DNA from: Spongiibacter tropicus DSM 19543
GTDB lineage: Bacteria > Pseudomonadota > Gammaproteobacteria > Pseudomonadales > Spongiibacteraceae
Direction: 5' to 3'
DNA length: 64,000 nucleotides
Assembly (NCBI RefSeq): GCF_000420325.1
Contig: NZ_ATUS01000006.1
Span: 154,171 to 218,170, forward strand
Shown: one piece after another, positions 26,498-36,351 of the stretch
Layout of the letters: each line of letters starts with the position of its first letter
Position numbering within the stretch: position 1 is the first letter of the stretch
The notes under the pieces: model-generated
Databases searched by the model: none
The model's input: the letters and a program-made list of their open reading frames with translations, nothing else
What the model was told of the DNA's origin: nothing
Position numbers and translations under genes: made by a program

Positions 26498-26866
26498 ATG
26501 AGTAAGGCGTTTTTTGAAGCGTATTACCAGACGTACAACCGTGAAGACCCCGATGCGCTGAGGGCGTTTTACGATCCCGACGTGGAGCTGCATTCGGCTC
26601 AGGGCGTGATTCGCGGTGTGGAGGCGGTGCTGGAGGTATACCGGGGAATTACGGCTCAGTTCAGCGATCACATGACCCCGCTGGATATTCGCGAGCGCAG
26701 TGACCATACCCAAGTGCGTATTCTCGACAACTTCACGGCAAAGGTCGACGTCGCGGAGTTTATGGGCCGCGCTTTTGCTCCGGGCGAGCAGTTCAGTCTG
26801 AATCTGCTGGCAGAGTATCGCTTGCGCGACGGTCGCATCCTGCGGGCGGATATTGCGGCGCTGTAA
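26498..26866 (+). CDS. NTF2-like / SnoaL-like protein
   Basis: A 122-residue cytoplasmic protein of the NTF2-like cone fold: FFEAYYQTYNREDPDALRAFYDPDVELH at the N-terminus (helix, then strand). Later strands end in LAEYRLRDGRILRADIAAL. Proteins of this kind act as small isomerases, cyclases or ligand binders. No catalytic residue set is recognisable. AGGAG lies about 10 bases before the ATG at 26498. Monocistronic, followed by a bidirectional terminator. Confidence 0.78.
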   Translation: MSKAFFEAYYQTYNREDPDALRAFYDPDVELHSAQGVIRGVEAVLEVYRGITAQFSDHMTPLDIRERSDHTQVRILDNFTAKVDVAEFMGRAFAPGEQFSLNLLAEYRLRDGRILRADIAAL

Positions 26867-26885
26867 GTCAGCGCGGTTCTTGCCA

Positions 26886-26918
26886 GGGCGTGAGCACAGC
26901 GGTGCCCACGCCCGTTTT
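26886..26918. terminator. Bidirectional terminator between convergent genes
   Basis: A stem GGGCGTG-a-GCAC pairs with GTGC-c-CACGCCC around an AGCG loop (26886-26913), followed by GTTTTC. It lies between the stops of the NTF2-like gene and the convergent 26922 gene. Confidence 0.5.
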
Positions 26919-26921
26919 CAC

Positions 26922-28022
26922 TTAGCCCGTGTACCGAGACAGTGAACTCCAGAAGCCGAATTCCATCATCCCGGCGCCCTGCTGTTCACCGTCGGGGCCG
27001 CTGAGGGTGAAGGTCGACGGAACTTCCACCAGACCCAGCATGCGTCCCTGATCTTGGGTGTAGTCAAGCGTCTCGCGTTGCACAACAGTTTCCGGCCCCT
27101 GATACATGCCGTGCCGCCAATCGGGCTCCAGGCCATAGCCGGTGCCGGTGGTGAGGTAGGTTTGTAGCTTCGTGGGCCTGCCGCGCAGGGTAAGCGCGCC
27201 GCCGGGGGCATCGGGGAAGTGAACGACGCCCTCGGCAATGTCGGCGAGGAACGGTTGAGCCACGTTGAAGCGGTGCTCGTGCTCGGGCCGTCCCAGCCAC
27301 TCAGGTTCACGGCTGGGGTCTTTCCATACGCGCATCGCTTCTTCAATGCTGCGTTGGCCGCCTTCCGTTTCGTTGATGATGTAGAGCAGCGCGAAATCAT
27401 CGAACAGCACCGGGAAGTAATTCCACATGCCCTCCATTGACGGTGTCCCCGCATGGATACCTGCCGGTTCAGCTTCGCCTACCGGTCGCACTCCCCAGGA
27501 GCGGTCGCGGCTGCCGATAAAATCCTCGGGGGTGATTGCGAAGTGCTGGCCGTCTACGGTCAGTTCGCCCTGCCAGCGCCCCAGTTGTGCGAAACGCATG
27601 GTGTCAAACAGAACGCGGCCTTCCTTGCGGATGTAGTGGCGTGGCTCCAGAAAGGGGAAGTGCTCACCCTGCCAGGTCGCGTTCATGGTAATGCCGTTCT
27701 CGGCGTCGTCGCAGACAATCCGCAGGCGTTGAAGACCTTCGATAACCTCGATACGCAGTGGCCCAACCGAGATATCGCCGCGATCACTCAGGGGACGAGA
27801 GGCGCGAATGACATGGTGTTTATCCTTGTGGCGCACCAGCAGAAACGCATCTTGCACACCGAGATTGGGGTACTGGCCCAGTCCAAAGACGACGAACAAT
27901 TCATCGCCTGCATTGTGCATATTGAAGTAATAGCGATCGTAGAAGTTGCGGTCACTGGTGCCGGTGTGACGAATGACATCAGCAATCTGGTGTAGTGGAT
28001 AGTCGTCCATGGTGCTCAGCAT
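26922..28022 (-). CDS. Conserved hypothetical protein, AttH/CrtC-like beta-fold
   Basis: A 366-residue soluble protein with no signal peptide. The sequence is beta-strand rich with many aromatic residues. It contains [13 protein letters not shown] (about residues 168-180), a motif resembling the D-x-SWG-x-R signature of lipocalin-like AttH and hydroxyneurosporene hydratase (CrtC) proteins. A modern DUF7064/DUF7065-type assignment is likely. AGGAG lies six bases before the ATG at 28022. No catalytic function can be assigned. A role in lipid or terpenoid modification would be a guess. Confidence 0.7.
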   Translation of the reverse strand: MLSTMDDYPLHQIADVIRHTGTSDRNFYDRYYFNMHNAGDELFVVFGLGQYPNLGVQDAFLLVRHKDKHHVIRASRPLSDRGDISVGPLRIEVIEGLQRLRIVCDDAENGITMNATWQGEHFPFLEPRHYIRKEGRVLFDTMRFAQLGRWQGELTVDGQHFAITPEDFIGSRDRSWGVRPVGEAEPAGIHAGTPSMEGMWNYFPVLFDDFALLYIINETEGGQRSIEEAMRVWKDPSREPEWLGRPEHEHRFNVAQPFLADIAEGVVHFPDAPGGALTLRGRPTKLQTYLTTGTGYGLEPDWRHGMYQGPETVVQRETLDYTQDQGRMLGLVEVPSTFTLSGPDGEQQGAGMMEFGFWSSLSRYTG

Positions 28023-28217
28023 GGCGGGCTCCTGTCTGGGTAATTGTTATCGTTGTTGTGTGACGGCAATGGCCGCCCGACTTTACTGTAGTGAGTCGCC
28101 GGGAGCGCGACAACCGTTAAAGCATGACAGAAAGTTAAGGTGCCGTAACTGGCGTGCAGGCCGCGGTGTCTGCTGCATTCGGGTAAACTCGCCGAATGAT
28201 ATGAATAAGGACAGAAC

Positions 28218-29375
28218 ATGTTTCGCTGGATGATGCTGTTTCTCGCGATGGCGCCCGCCATCACTCAGGCTGACACGCGTATTGGCCAGACCTCGGTCGA
28301 CAGTCTGACGCTGACCTACCGTAACCCGCAGACCGGCACCGATCTGGATGCCTCACAGACACGGGTACTGATCGAGCAGCTTTATGCGAGTGAACTGCTG
28401 AATCTGGATGAGGTTCTGGCGGCGCAGGAGCTGGATGCCAGCGGCGCCCAGGGCGATGGTTTTAGCGTGATCAACCCCTATTACCCCCGTGCGGAAGCTG
28501 GCGATGTGCCCCTGCCATCGGCTCGTTCGGTCATGCAAAACGGGGAATTGATTCAGAATCCCGAGCAATACCCACAGCCCGCCGAGGGTTACGAGATGGT
28601 CGATGGCGAGCCGGCGTTCTACCAACAGGCAGCGGTCAGTCGCTGGTTCAGCGAGCTGCGCAACGGCGGTGCGGCGGCGGAAGAGGTTTGCGCGGTGGCC
28701 ATGGACGCCGATGGGCGTCGCTACCGGCTGAAAACCTTTCCGACGGTCGATGCCGCCCTGCAGGCGGGCTGGCAGATTACCCACCAGTACCGCTGCGGAA
28801 GCTGTTCAAGCCTGCGGGACCTGGCGGCGTATATCGCCATTCCCGACATGACCCAGCCGGTTCGGGCCTGCTCGCAGCGGGGCCGCGGTCAACTCAGCAA
28901 GCTCGATGAGGTGAAGCAGTGCATTATCGAGGCGGTCGGTTTCACGCCCGCCTGTGCGGAAAGTTGGGCCTATAACGCGGTGCACACCGGCGCGGAGTGT
29001 GCCGGGCGCTGTATGCGCAGCTATGGTCGCGCCGGTCCCCTGCCCGCCCTGCTGCAGGGGGGGATCAATATTCTGCGCGGTCAGTACAGCGCCTGTCCGG
29101 CCAGTGTGGAGAGTGAGGATGCCGCGACCCGCGACGTGCTGGAGGCGCGGGGCTGTCCGCTGGACAACGAACAGACCGGCAAGCTCAATGATTGCCTGTG
29201 GTGTGATGAGCAGCTTTCCGGGCCGGGGTTCAAGTACAGCGCGGCCCGCACCCGCCGTGCCTCGGGCCTGCCGTCGGCGATTCCCCGGCCGAACGACCGC
29301 TTGTTCTATGAAGCCGACCACAGCCGCTATTTTTCCGGGCGCGCTGTATCCCCGGCAGGCGGGAACCAGCCGTGA
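28218..29375 (+). CDS. Secreted cysteine-rich protein of unknown function
   Basis: A 385-residue exported protein. The signal peptide MFRWMMLFLAMAPAITQA is cleaved before Asp19. The mature part has 12 cysteines, an even number that fits disulfides in the periplasm. These include a CGSC pair (YRCGSCSSLRDL, about residue 193), ECAGRC (near 255) and CLWC (near 330). AGGA precedes the ATG. Its stop overlaps the start of a TSUP transporter gene (GTGA), followed closely by a truncated haemoglobin gene. I do not recognise the family. Confidence 0.75.
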   Translation: MFRWMMLFLAMAPAITQADTRIGQTSVDSLTLTYRNPQTGTDLDASQTRVLIEQLYASELLNLDEVLAAQELDASGAQGDGFSVINPYYPRAEAGDVPLPSARSVMQNGELIQNPEQYPQPAEGYEMVDGEPAFYQQAAVSRWFSELRNGGAAAEEVCAVAMDADGRRYRLKTFPTVDAALQAGWQITHQYRCGSCSSLRDLAAYIAIPDMTQPVRACSQRGRGQLSKLDEVKQCIIEAVGFTPACAESWAYNAVHTGAECAGRCMRSYGRAGPLPALLQGGINILRGQYSACPASVESEDAATRDVLEARGCPLDNEQTGKLNDCLWCDEQLSGPGFKYSAARTRRASGLPSAIPRPNDRLFYEADHSRYFSGRAVSPAGGNQP

Positions 29376-30106
29376 TCACCGATGCCCTGTTGCTGGTGGT
29401 CGCGGGCCTGCTGGCCGGGGCGCTGAATGCCGTCGCCGGAGGCGGCAGCTTTTTCACCTTGCCTGCTCTGGTGGCGCTGGGCCTGCCGCCGCTGATGGCC
29501 AATGCCAGTGGTACTGCGGCCCTTTTGCCGGGGTATATGGCCAGCGCCTGGCGCTTTCGTGGCGATATTCGCATGCCGGGCGATCTGTCGCTGTGGGGGC
29601 TGCTGCTTCTCGTGCTGGTTGGCGCGGTATCAGGCGCACTGTTGTTATTGCTGAGCAGTGAGCAACTATTCAGTACGCTGGTCCCTTGGTTGATGCTGTT
29701 GGCCAGTGTGATTTTTGCGCTCTCGCCGCGACTGCTGAAGAACCGGGCAACGGCGCCGACGTGGCTTGCCGCACTGACCCTGCTGTTGGTGTGTGCCTAT
29801 GGCGGCTATTTCAATGGCGGTGTTGGGATTGTGCTGCTGGCGGCATTCGGTTTGCTGGGGCAGCATGATCTGCACGGTATGAACGGTCTGAAAAATGCCG
29901 TCTCGGCGCTGCTGACTTTGGTGGCGGTGGGGGTCTACGCGGCGGCAGGGCTGTTGGTTTGGAAGCCATTACTGCTGATGGCACTGGCCGCGTTGATGGG
30001 TGGCTATGTTGGCGCCGCGCTGGCTTATCGCTTGCCCGCTGGACCGCTCAGGGCGTTTATTGTCGCCTCCGGGCTGGTCATGGCCGCCGTGTTTTTTCTG
30101 CGCTGA
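29372..30106 (+). CDS. TSUP family (TauE/SafE) membrane transporter
   Basis: A 244-residue inner-membrane protein with about eight hydrophobic segments. It carries the duplicated family signature: AGALNAVAGGGSFFTLPAL in the first half and YGGYFNGGVGIVLLAAFGLLG in the second. TSUP proteins export or import sulfite, sulfonates or other sulfur-containing anions. It starts at a GTG overlapping the upstream stop by 4 bases and is followed after 20 bp by the globin gene. This suggests a common function, perhaps sulfur or nitrosative stress. Substrate unknown. Confidence 0.88.
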   Translation: MITDALLLVVAGLLAGALNAVAGGGSFFTLPALVALGLPPLMANASGTAALLPGYMASAWRFRGDIRMPGDLSLWGLLLLVLVGAVSGALLLLLSSEQLFSTLVPWLMLLASVIFALSPRLLKNRATAPTWLAALTLLLVCAYGGYFNGGVGIVLLAAFGLLGQHDLHGMNGLKNAVSALLTLVAVGVYAAAGLLVWKPLLLMALAALMGGYVGAALAYRLPAGPLRAFIVASGLVMAAVFFLR

Positions 30107-30126
30107 AACGCTTTAGGAGAACCGCA

Positions 30127-30549
30127 ATGACAGATGCGCCATACGGACAGGGCGATGCGTCCTATCAGGCCGCTGGCGGCTGGGAGGGCATCTGTGCGCT
30201 GGTCAATGCCTTTTACGATGTGATGGACAGCGCGCCGATGGCTGGTGATATTCGCGCCATGCACGCGGCGGACCTGAGCGAGGCGCGAGACAAACTGAGC
30301 TGCTTTCTCAGTGGCTGGCTGGGTGGCCCCAAGCGCTATGCAGAGCGTTACGGACGAGGTTTGGGGATTCCCGCTGTGCATCAGCATATGAAGATCGGGA
30401 CCGCTGAACGCGATGCCTGGTTGTGGTGTATGCAGCAGGCAATTGACCAGCAGCCTTATCCGGTCGCTTTCAAAGAGTATCTCTACCGGCAGCTATGCGT
30501 GCCGGCAGAGCGGATTGTGCAGCGCTGCGCGTTGCACGCAGAGCCTTGA
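30127..30549 (+). CDS. Group II truncated haemoglobin
   Basis: A 140-residue 2-on-2 globin that binds haem and reacts with O2 or NO. The group II pattern is visible: LSGWLGGPKRYAERYG, then HQHMKIG, whose first or second histidine is the proximal haem ligand, and ERDAWLWCMQQAI with the family tryptophan. The ATG at 30127 has TAGGAGA five bases upstream. Longer in-frame starts lie within the TSUP gene. It is the last gene of the secreted Cys-rich/TSUP/globin unit. Confidence 0.92.
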   Translation: MTDAPYGQGDASYQAAGGWEGICALVNAFYDVMDSAPMAGDIRAMHAADLSEARDKLSCFLSGWLGGPKRYAERYGRGLGIPAVHQHMKIGTAERDAWLWCMQQAIDQQPYPVAFKEYLYRQLCVPAERIVQRCALHAEP

Positions 30550-30569
30550 CCCCAGTGGTATCACTGGGG
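30550..30569. terminator. Hairpin between trHb and rhlE convergent genes
   Basis: An 8-bp perfect stem (CCCCAGTG with CACTGGGG) closes on a GTAT loop directly after the globin stop. No clear T run follows, so termination efficiency is uncertain. Confidence 0.35.
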
Positions 30570-30591
30570 CTATTGGCGTAGACGGTATTAC

Positions 30592-31875
<1,284 letters not shown>

Positions 31876-32017
31876 AGAATCTCTCGGTGTGAGGTGGGCG
31901 TCTGGCGCCTCACCGCGTCAGTGTGCTGACAACCAAGATAAACTGATCGGCGGCACGGGGCGGGGCAGCTTACTGGATTCGCGTCCTCGCTGCCAGCAAC
32001 ATTCCCATTGACTGGAA

Positions 32018-32046
32018 TTTATCGCCGCCGGGGCTTCGGGTAGAAT
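32018..32046 (+). promoter_or_regulatory. Candidate promoter of prfC
   Basis: A TAGAAT -10 (32041-32046, in GGGTAGAATACGCC) has TTTATC 17 bp upstream. The -10 is good and the -35 weak. Transcription would start about 54 bp before the prfC ATG. Confidence 0.4.
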
Positions 32047-32106
32047 ACGCCGCTTCTTCGGCGCACGCATGCCCCTAGCGCCCGCCTCAAAACAGGATTC
32101 AGCACC

Positions 32107-33693
32107 ATGGCCGACGCCCAGCTCGTCAACGACATCAATACGCGCCGTACCTTTGCGATTATCTCGCACCCCGACGCCGGTAAAACCACCATCACCGAAA
32201 AGCTGATTCTGCTGGGACAACTGATTCAGGTCGCGGGCACCGTCAAGGGAAAGAAGAACGACAAGTCGGCGACCTCGGACTGGATGAGCCTGGAGAAAGA
32301 ACGGGGCATCTCGGTCACTTCCTCGGTGATGCAGTTCCCTTACAAAGGACGCACGGTCAATCTGCTGGATACACCCGGGCACGAGGATTTTTCGGAAGAC
32401 ACCTACCGCACCCTGACCGCCGTGGATTCGGCGCTGATGGTTATTGACGGTGCCAAGGGTGTCGAGGACCGCACCATCAAACTGATGAACGTCTGTCGCC
32501 TGCGCGATACCCCCATTCTCAGTTTCGTGAACAAGATGGACCGGGATATCCGCGACCCCATCGAACTGTTGGACGAAGTGGAGGAGGTGCTCGGTATTGA
32601 AGCCGCTCCGATCAACTGGCCGATGGGGATGGGCAGCGAGTTCAAGGGCGTTTACAACCTCTACACCGACACCTTGCATGTGTTTCAGCCCGGTAAAGGC
32701 AGCGTGGTAGCCGAAGATATTCGCATTGAAGGGCTGGCCAGCGATGAGGCAAAAGCGCTGTTGGGCGACGAGTACGATAACTACCTCGACGAAATTGAAC
32801 TGGTGCGCGGCGCCAGCCACGAATTTGATCAAGCGGCATATCTGGCCGGTAAACTCACGCCGGTGTTCTTTGGCACCGCGCTGGCGAATTTTGGCGTGCG
32901 GGAAATGCTTGATGGCTTTGTCGACTGGGCGCCCGCACCGCTGAATCGCAGCACCGATGTGCGTGAGGTTGAGGCGACCGAATCGGGTTTTACCGGCTTT
33001 GTATTTAAGATCCAGGCCAATATGGACCCCAAGCACCGGGACCGTATTGCTTTTATGCGCATCTGCTCGGGCACCTATAAAAAGGGCATGAAAATGCGCC
33101 ACGTGCGCCTTGGCAAGGATGTGAAAATCGCCGATGCGGTGAGCTTTCTGGCCGGGGATCGGGAGCTGGTGGAAGAGGCGGTATCCGGGGACATTATCGG
33201 TCTGCACAACCACGGCACCATTCAGATTGGCGATACTTTCACCGAAGGCGAGGCGATGACCTTCACCGGTATCCCGCACTTTGCCCCGGAACTGTTCCGC
33301 CGCATTCGCCTGAAAGACCCGATGAAATCCAAGCAGCTGCAAAAGGGCTTGCAGCAGCTTTCCGAGGAAGGCTCCACACAGGTGTTTATGCCTCAGCGTA
33401 ACAGTGACCTGATCGTCGGCGCGGTCGGGGTGCTGCAATTTGATGTGGTGGCCTACCGTCTGAAAGACGAGTACAAGGTTGAGGCCATCTACGAGCCGGT
33501 GAACATCCACACTGCCCGCTGGGTGGAGTGCGATGATCCCAAGGCCTTTGAAGAGTTCAAGCGCAAATGCGCGGACAACCTCGCCATTGATGGTGGCGGT
33601 CACCTGACCTATCTGGCGCCGACCCGCGTTAACCTGTCGCTCACTGAGGAACGCCATCCTGAAGTGCGTTTCCGCGCGACCCGCGAGCACTGA
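32107..33693 (+). CDS. prfC: Peptide chain release factor 3
   Basis: A 528-residue translational GTPase that removes RF1/RF2 from the ribosome after termination. G motifs: HPDAGKTT (G1), [12 protein letters not shown] (G3) and NKMDRD (G4). Switch-region [13 protein letters not shown] is typical of RF3 rather than EF-G. The length matches the usual 529. It stands alone, divergent from rhlE. Confidence 0.97.
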   Translation: MADAQLVNDINTRRTFAIISHPDAGKTTITEKLILLGQLIQVAGTVKGKKNDKSATSDWMSLEKERGISVTSSVMQFPYKGRTVNLLDTPGHEDFSEDTYRTLTAVDSALMVIDGAKGVEDRTIKLMNVCRLRDTPILSFVNKMDRDIRDPIELLDEVEEVLGIEAAPINWPMGMGSEFKGVYNLYTDTLHVFQPGKGSVVAEDIRIEGLASDEAKALLGDEYDNYLDEIELVRGASHEFDQAAYLAGKLTPVFFGTALANFGVREMLDGFVDWAPAPLNRSTDVREVEATESGFTGFVFKIQANMDPKHRDRIAFMRICSGTYKKGMKMRHVRLGKDVKIADAVSFLAGDRELVEEAVSGDIIGLHNHGTIQIGDTFTEGEAMTFTGIPHFAPELFRRIRLKDPMKSKQLQKGLQQLSEEGSTQVFMPQRNSDLIVGAVGVLQFDVVAYRLKDEYKVEAIYEPVNIHTARWVECDDPKAFEEFKRKCADNLAIDGGGHLTYLAPTRVNLSLTEERHPEVRFRATREH

Positions 33694-33781
33694 TGTCTGT
33701 CTGAAAGTTCAGTGAGTCGCGACACGACTCGCTGGAAATGTGATGTTTTACCAGTTTGCAAAAGCCGGTGGACGACATTCG

Positions 33782-33810
33782 TTCACATAGGGTTAAGGCT
33801 GTGCTTCTAT
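33782..33810 (+). promoter_or_regulatory. Candidate promoter of the 33879 gene
   Basis: TTCACA (33782-33787) and TTCTAT (33805-33810) are spaced by 17 bp. The predicted start lies about 60 bp before the coding sequence. Both boxes deviate from consensus. Confidence 0.35.
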
Positions 33811-33878
33811 CCTGTACCACGGTCAATTAGCCCGGTGCAGGCAGCCCCTGCAGACAGATAAAACAGATGGAGAATCCG

Positions 33879-34430
33879 ATGAAAAATTCCGTGAAGAACA
33901 GTGCGCTGGCAGTGCTGCTGATGGCTGTTGGAAGCCTGGCCATGGCCGATGGTGGTTTCAGTGGCAAGCTGGGACTGGGCGGTAAAGCCGGTGACGGCGA
34001 GGCATCGGCGAACGTCGACGCCAACGTCAATCTTGGCATTGGCGACAAGCTGGAGAAAGCCAAGGCGAAGAAAGAAGAGATGCAAAAAGACGCCGAAGCT
34101 CGTCAGGCCCAGGCTCAGGCCGATGCTGAGGCCCGTCAGGCCGCTGCCGATGCTGAGCGTGAGCAACGCAAAGCGGCTGCTGAAGCCAAGCGCGAACAGA
34201 TGAAACAGGAAGCTGAGGCTCGCAAGGCAGAAGCCAAGGCCAAGCGCGAAGAGATGAAGCGCGAAGCAGAAGCGCGTCAAGCGGCCCGCGAAGCCCAGGC
34301 TGAGGCGGATGCCAAAGCTCGCGAAGAGCGCAAGGCCAAAGCCAAGGCGGAAATGGAAGCGCGCAAAGAAGCCCTGAAGAAAGCGGGCGATATGAAAGTG
34401 AATGCTGAAGTGAACGTCGAGGCGAAGTGA
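33879..34430 (+). CDS. Secreted Ala/Glu/Lys-rich helical protein
   Basis: A 183-residue exported protein. The signal peptide MKNSVKNSALAVLLMAVGSLAMA is cut before Asp. A glycine-rich start (GGFSGKLGLGGKAGDGE) with NVDANVNLG leads into about 110 residues of almost pure Ala, Glu, Lys, Arg and Gln in mixed E/K heptads (KREEMKREAEARQAAREAQ). That composition suits a single alpha-helix or coiled coil. The C-terminus VNAEVNVEAK mirrors the N-terminal NVDANVNL. GGAGA lies five bases before the ATG at 33879. Function unknown. A periplasmic spacer or envelope-binding protein is possible. Confidence 0.72.
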   Translation: MKNSVKNSALAVLLMAVGSLAMADGGFSGKLGLGGKAGDGEASANVDANVNLGIGDKLEKAKAKKEEMQKDAEARQAQAQADAEARQAAADAEREQRKAAAEAKREQMKQEAEARKAEAKAKREEMKREAEARQAAREAQAEADAKAREERKAKAKAEMEARKEALKKAGDMKVNAEVNVEAK

Positions 34431-34481
34431 TCGCCTTTATCTCGCGTCATCCTCTGAATCCTTCGATGGTGTAGAGAAAAC

Positions 34482-34513
34482 AAAAAGGGCTTCCCGATGC
34501 GGAAGCCCTTTTT
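34482..34513 (+). terminator. Rho-independent terminator after the helical protein gene
   Basis: A 13-bp perfect stem (34482-34494 with 34501-34513) has a 6-base loop, an A run on the left and T run on the right. It lies 52 bp after the stop, before the rsuA promoter. Confidence 0.85.
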
Positions 34514-34528
34514 GCTTGGTGGCGCGGC

Positions 34529-34557
34529 TTGAACCGTTATCGCCAATTCCCGACAAT
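34529..34557 (+). promoter_or_regulatory. Sigma-70 promoter of rsuA-rsmC
   Basis: TTGAAC (34529-34534) and GACAAT (34552-34557) are spaced by exactly 17 bp. The start point would fall about 20 bp before the rsuA GTG, which supports that start codon. Confidence 0.6.
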
Positions 34558-34582
34558 AGCGGCTTTTACCGGAAGCCCTCCC

Positions 34583-35311
34583 GTGAGCAAATCTTCCCCG
34601 TCTACCTCGCTGCGCCTCGATCGTTTTCTGGCGACGGTGACGGACTATTCCCGCAGCGAAGCCAAGCGGCTGATCAAGAATGGCGACATTACGCTGGATG
34701 GCGAAGTGTTGAGCGACCCGCGACAAAGCGTGGACGCCGACGCCGATGTGCGTTTGCGCGGACAGTCACTGCGCAGTGCAGAGCCGCGCTACTTTATGCT
34801 GAACAAGCCCGTGGACTACGTGTGTGCTGCGAGGGATCGCCGGCACTTAACCGTGCTGGACCTCCTCGACGAGGATAATCCGGAGCGCCTGCACGTGGCC
34901 GGGCGGCTGGACATCGACACCACCGGCTTGGTATTGCTCACTGACGATGGCAACTGGTCCCACGCTATCACCTCCCCCAAGAAACAGTGCTGGAAACGCT
35001 ACTGGCTGCGCACCGCTGAGCCGATCGACGCAAGCGCCGTGGCGCGCTTTACCAAGGGCGTGTTTCTCAAGGATGACAAGCTGCGCACGCAGCCTGCCGA
35101 GTTGGAGATTATTGGCCCCTGCGAAGCCCGTCTGCGATTGTCCGAGGGGCGTTATCATCAGGTCAAACGCATGTTTGGCGCACTGGGCAATGCGGTGGTC
35201 GAGCTGCACCGCGAGGCCATTGGCGATATTGAGCTGGATGAGGCACTGGCCGAAGGCGAATATCGTCCATTGACGACGACAGAGCGCGACAGCGTGTGGA
35301 GCGATGGATAA
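34583..35311 (+). CDS. rsuA: 16S rRNA pseudouridine(516) synthase
   Basis: A 242-residue enzyme converting U516 of 16S rRNA to pseudouridine. The N-terminal S4 RNA-binding domain (SLRLDRFLATVTDYSRSEAKR) is followed by the catalytic domain with Asp in HVAGRLDIDTTGLVLLTDDG and the conserved EGRYHQVKRMFGALGN. GTG at 34583 is chosen because the sigma-70 promoter just upstream would exclude a more 5' start, and GGAAG is nearby. The stop overlaps the rsmC ATG (TAATG). Confidence 0.92.
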   Translation: MSKSSPSTSLRLDRFLATVTDYSRSEAKRLIKNGDITLDGEVLSDPRQSVDADADVRLRGQSLRSAEPRYFMLNKPVDYVCAARDRRHLTVLDLLDEDNPERLHVAGRLDIDTTGLVLLTDDGNWSHAITSPKKQCWKRYWLRTAEPIDASAVARFTKGVFLKDDKLRTQPAELEIIGPCEARLRLSEGRYHQVKRMFGALGNAVVELHREAIGDIELDEALAEGEYRPLTTTERDSVWSDG

Positions 35312-36351
35312 TGAGTGACGAAGTACTCAACTGCCTGCACCGGGCGCTGGCCGAGGCTGACGGGCCGGTGTGGTGGTTTGCCGATGAACAGGTTGTCGCG
35401 CCATTGCCGCGCGCCCGCGAAGATGTGCAGGTGTTCTGCAACCGTGTGGATACTGCCGAGGCGCTGAGGACCGCCGGTTTTGTCGTGCATCTCGGCGACT
35501 TTGCTGTTGAACAGGCCCCATTGAAACCGCAGACGGTGGTGTATCGGGTGTCCAAGGAACGGCCCTTGGTGAATATGCTGATCAACGCCGCGATGACGGC
35601 ACTGCCGGTTGGCGGGCGTCTGTTGCTCAGCGGCTACAAGAACGATGGTTTGAAAGGCTATGCGGACAAAACTGCGAAAACCTTTGCCGCCGAGCGCGTG
35701 GTCAGAAAAGGCGATAGCGGTGCCTACCTCGCGGAAATTACCAAGCGCGCCGACAGCGCGGCGCGGCTGCCCGATAAAGACTACCGGCAGTTGCGGCCGA
35801 TCTGTGAGGAGCCGCTGTTGTACAGTAAACCCGGTATTTACGGTTGGGAAAAAATTGATCGCGGCAGTCGCCTGCTGATCTCACAGTTGCCAGACTTTGT
35901 GGAAGGTCTGACGACGCCGGTTCATCGCATTGCCGATCTGGGCTGTGGCTACGGTTATCTGAGTGTGGCTGCCAATGAATATTTCCCGAATGCGCAATGG
36001 CTGCTGACTGATAACAATGCGACCGCGCTGCTGGCGTGTGAGAAGAATATGGCCGCCCATGGAATGGTGGCTGAGTGTGTGCTCACCGACTGCGCCGACG
36101 GGGTGAGCGGGCCGGTGGATGTACTGCTGTGCAACCCGCCGTTTCATCAGGGCTTTGCCATTGAAGGTGGGCTGACCGAGCGTTTCCTGCAAGGTGCTGC
36201 ACGGCTGCTGACGCCAACTGGGCAGGCGCTGTTTGTGGTGAACCAGTTCATTCCACTGCCGCGTTATGCCGAGGCACTATTCGGGCAGTGCAAGCTGCTC
36301 TGTGAGCAGGACGGCTTTCGTGTGTATGGCCTGAGTGCTCCGCAGGTTTAA
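35311..36351 (+). CDS. rsmC: 16S rRNA (guanine(1207)-N2)-methyltransferase
   Basis: A 346-residue SAM-dependent methyltransferase of two tandem domains. The N-terminal half is degenerate (no SAM loop). The C-terminal half has the SAM motif IADLGCGYGYLSVAA and catalytic LLCNPPFHQGF, which place it with RsmC/RlmG. It is coupled to rsuA by a one-base overlap, so two 16S rRNA modifications are co-expressed. RlmG (23S) is the closest alternative. Confidence 0.9.
   Translation: MSDEVLNCLHRALAEADGPVWWFADEQVVAPLPRAREDVQVFCNRVDTAEALRTAGFVVHLGDFAVEQAPLKPQTVVYRVSKERPLVNMLINAAMTALPVGGRLLLSGYKNDGLKGYADKTAKTFAAERVVRKGDSGAYLAEITKRADSAARLPDKDYRQLRPICEEPLLYSKPGIYGWEKIDRGSRLLISQLPDFVEGLTTPVHRIADLGCGYGYLSVAANEYFPNAQWLLTDNNATALLACEKNMAAHGMVAECVLTDCADGVSGPVDVLLCNPPFHQGFAIEGGLTERFLQGAARLLTPTGQALFVVNQFIPLPRYAEALFGQCKLLCEQDGFRVYGLSAPQV

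Noticed and set aside
31918..33690. A 590-codon open frame on the minus strand opposite prfC
   Set aside because: It is fully antisense to prfC, which has clear GTPase motifs. The frame is a by-product of codon bias in GC-rich DNA and has no recognisable protein features.
33708..33736. Hairpin after prfC as a terminator
   Set aside because: The stem AGTGAGTCG/CGACTCGCT has one mismatch and no T run follows.
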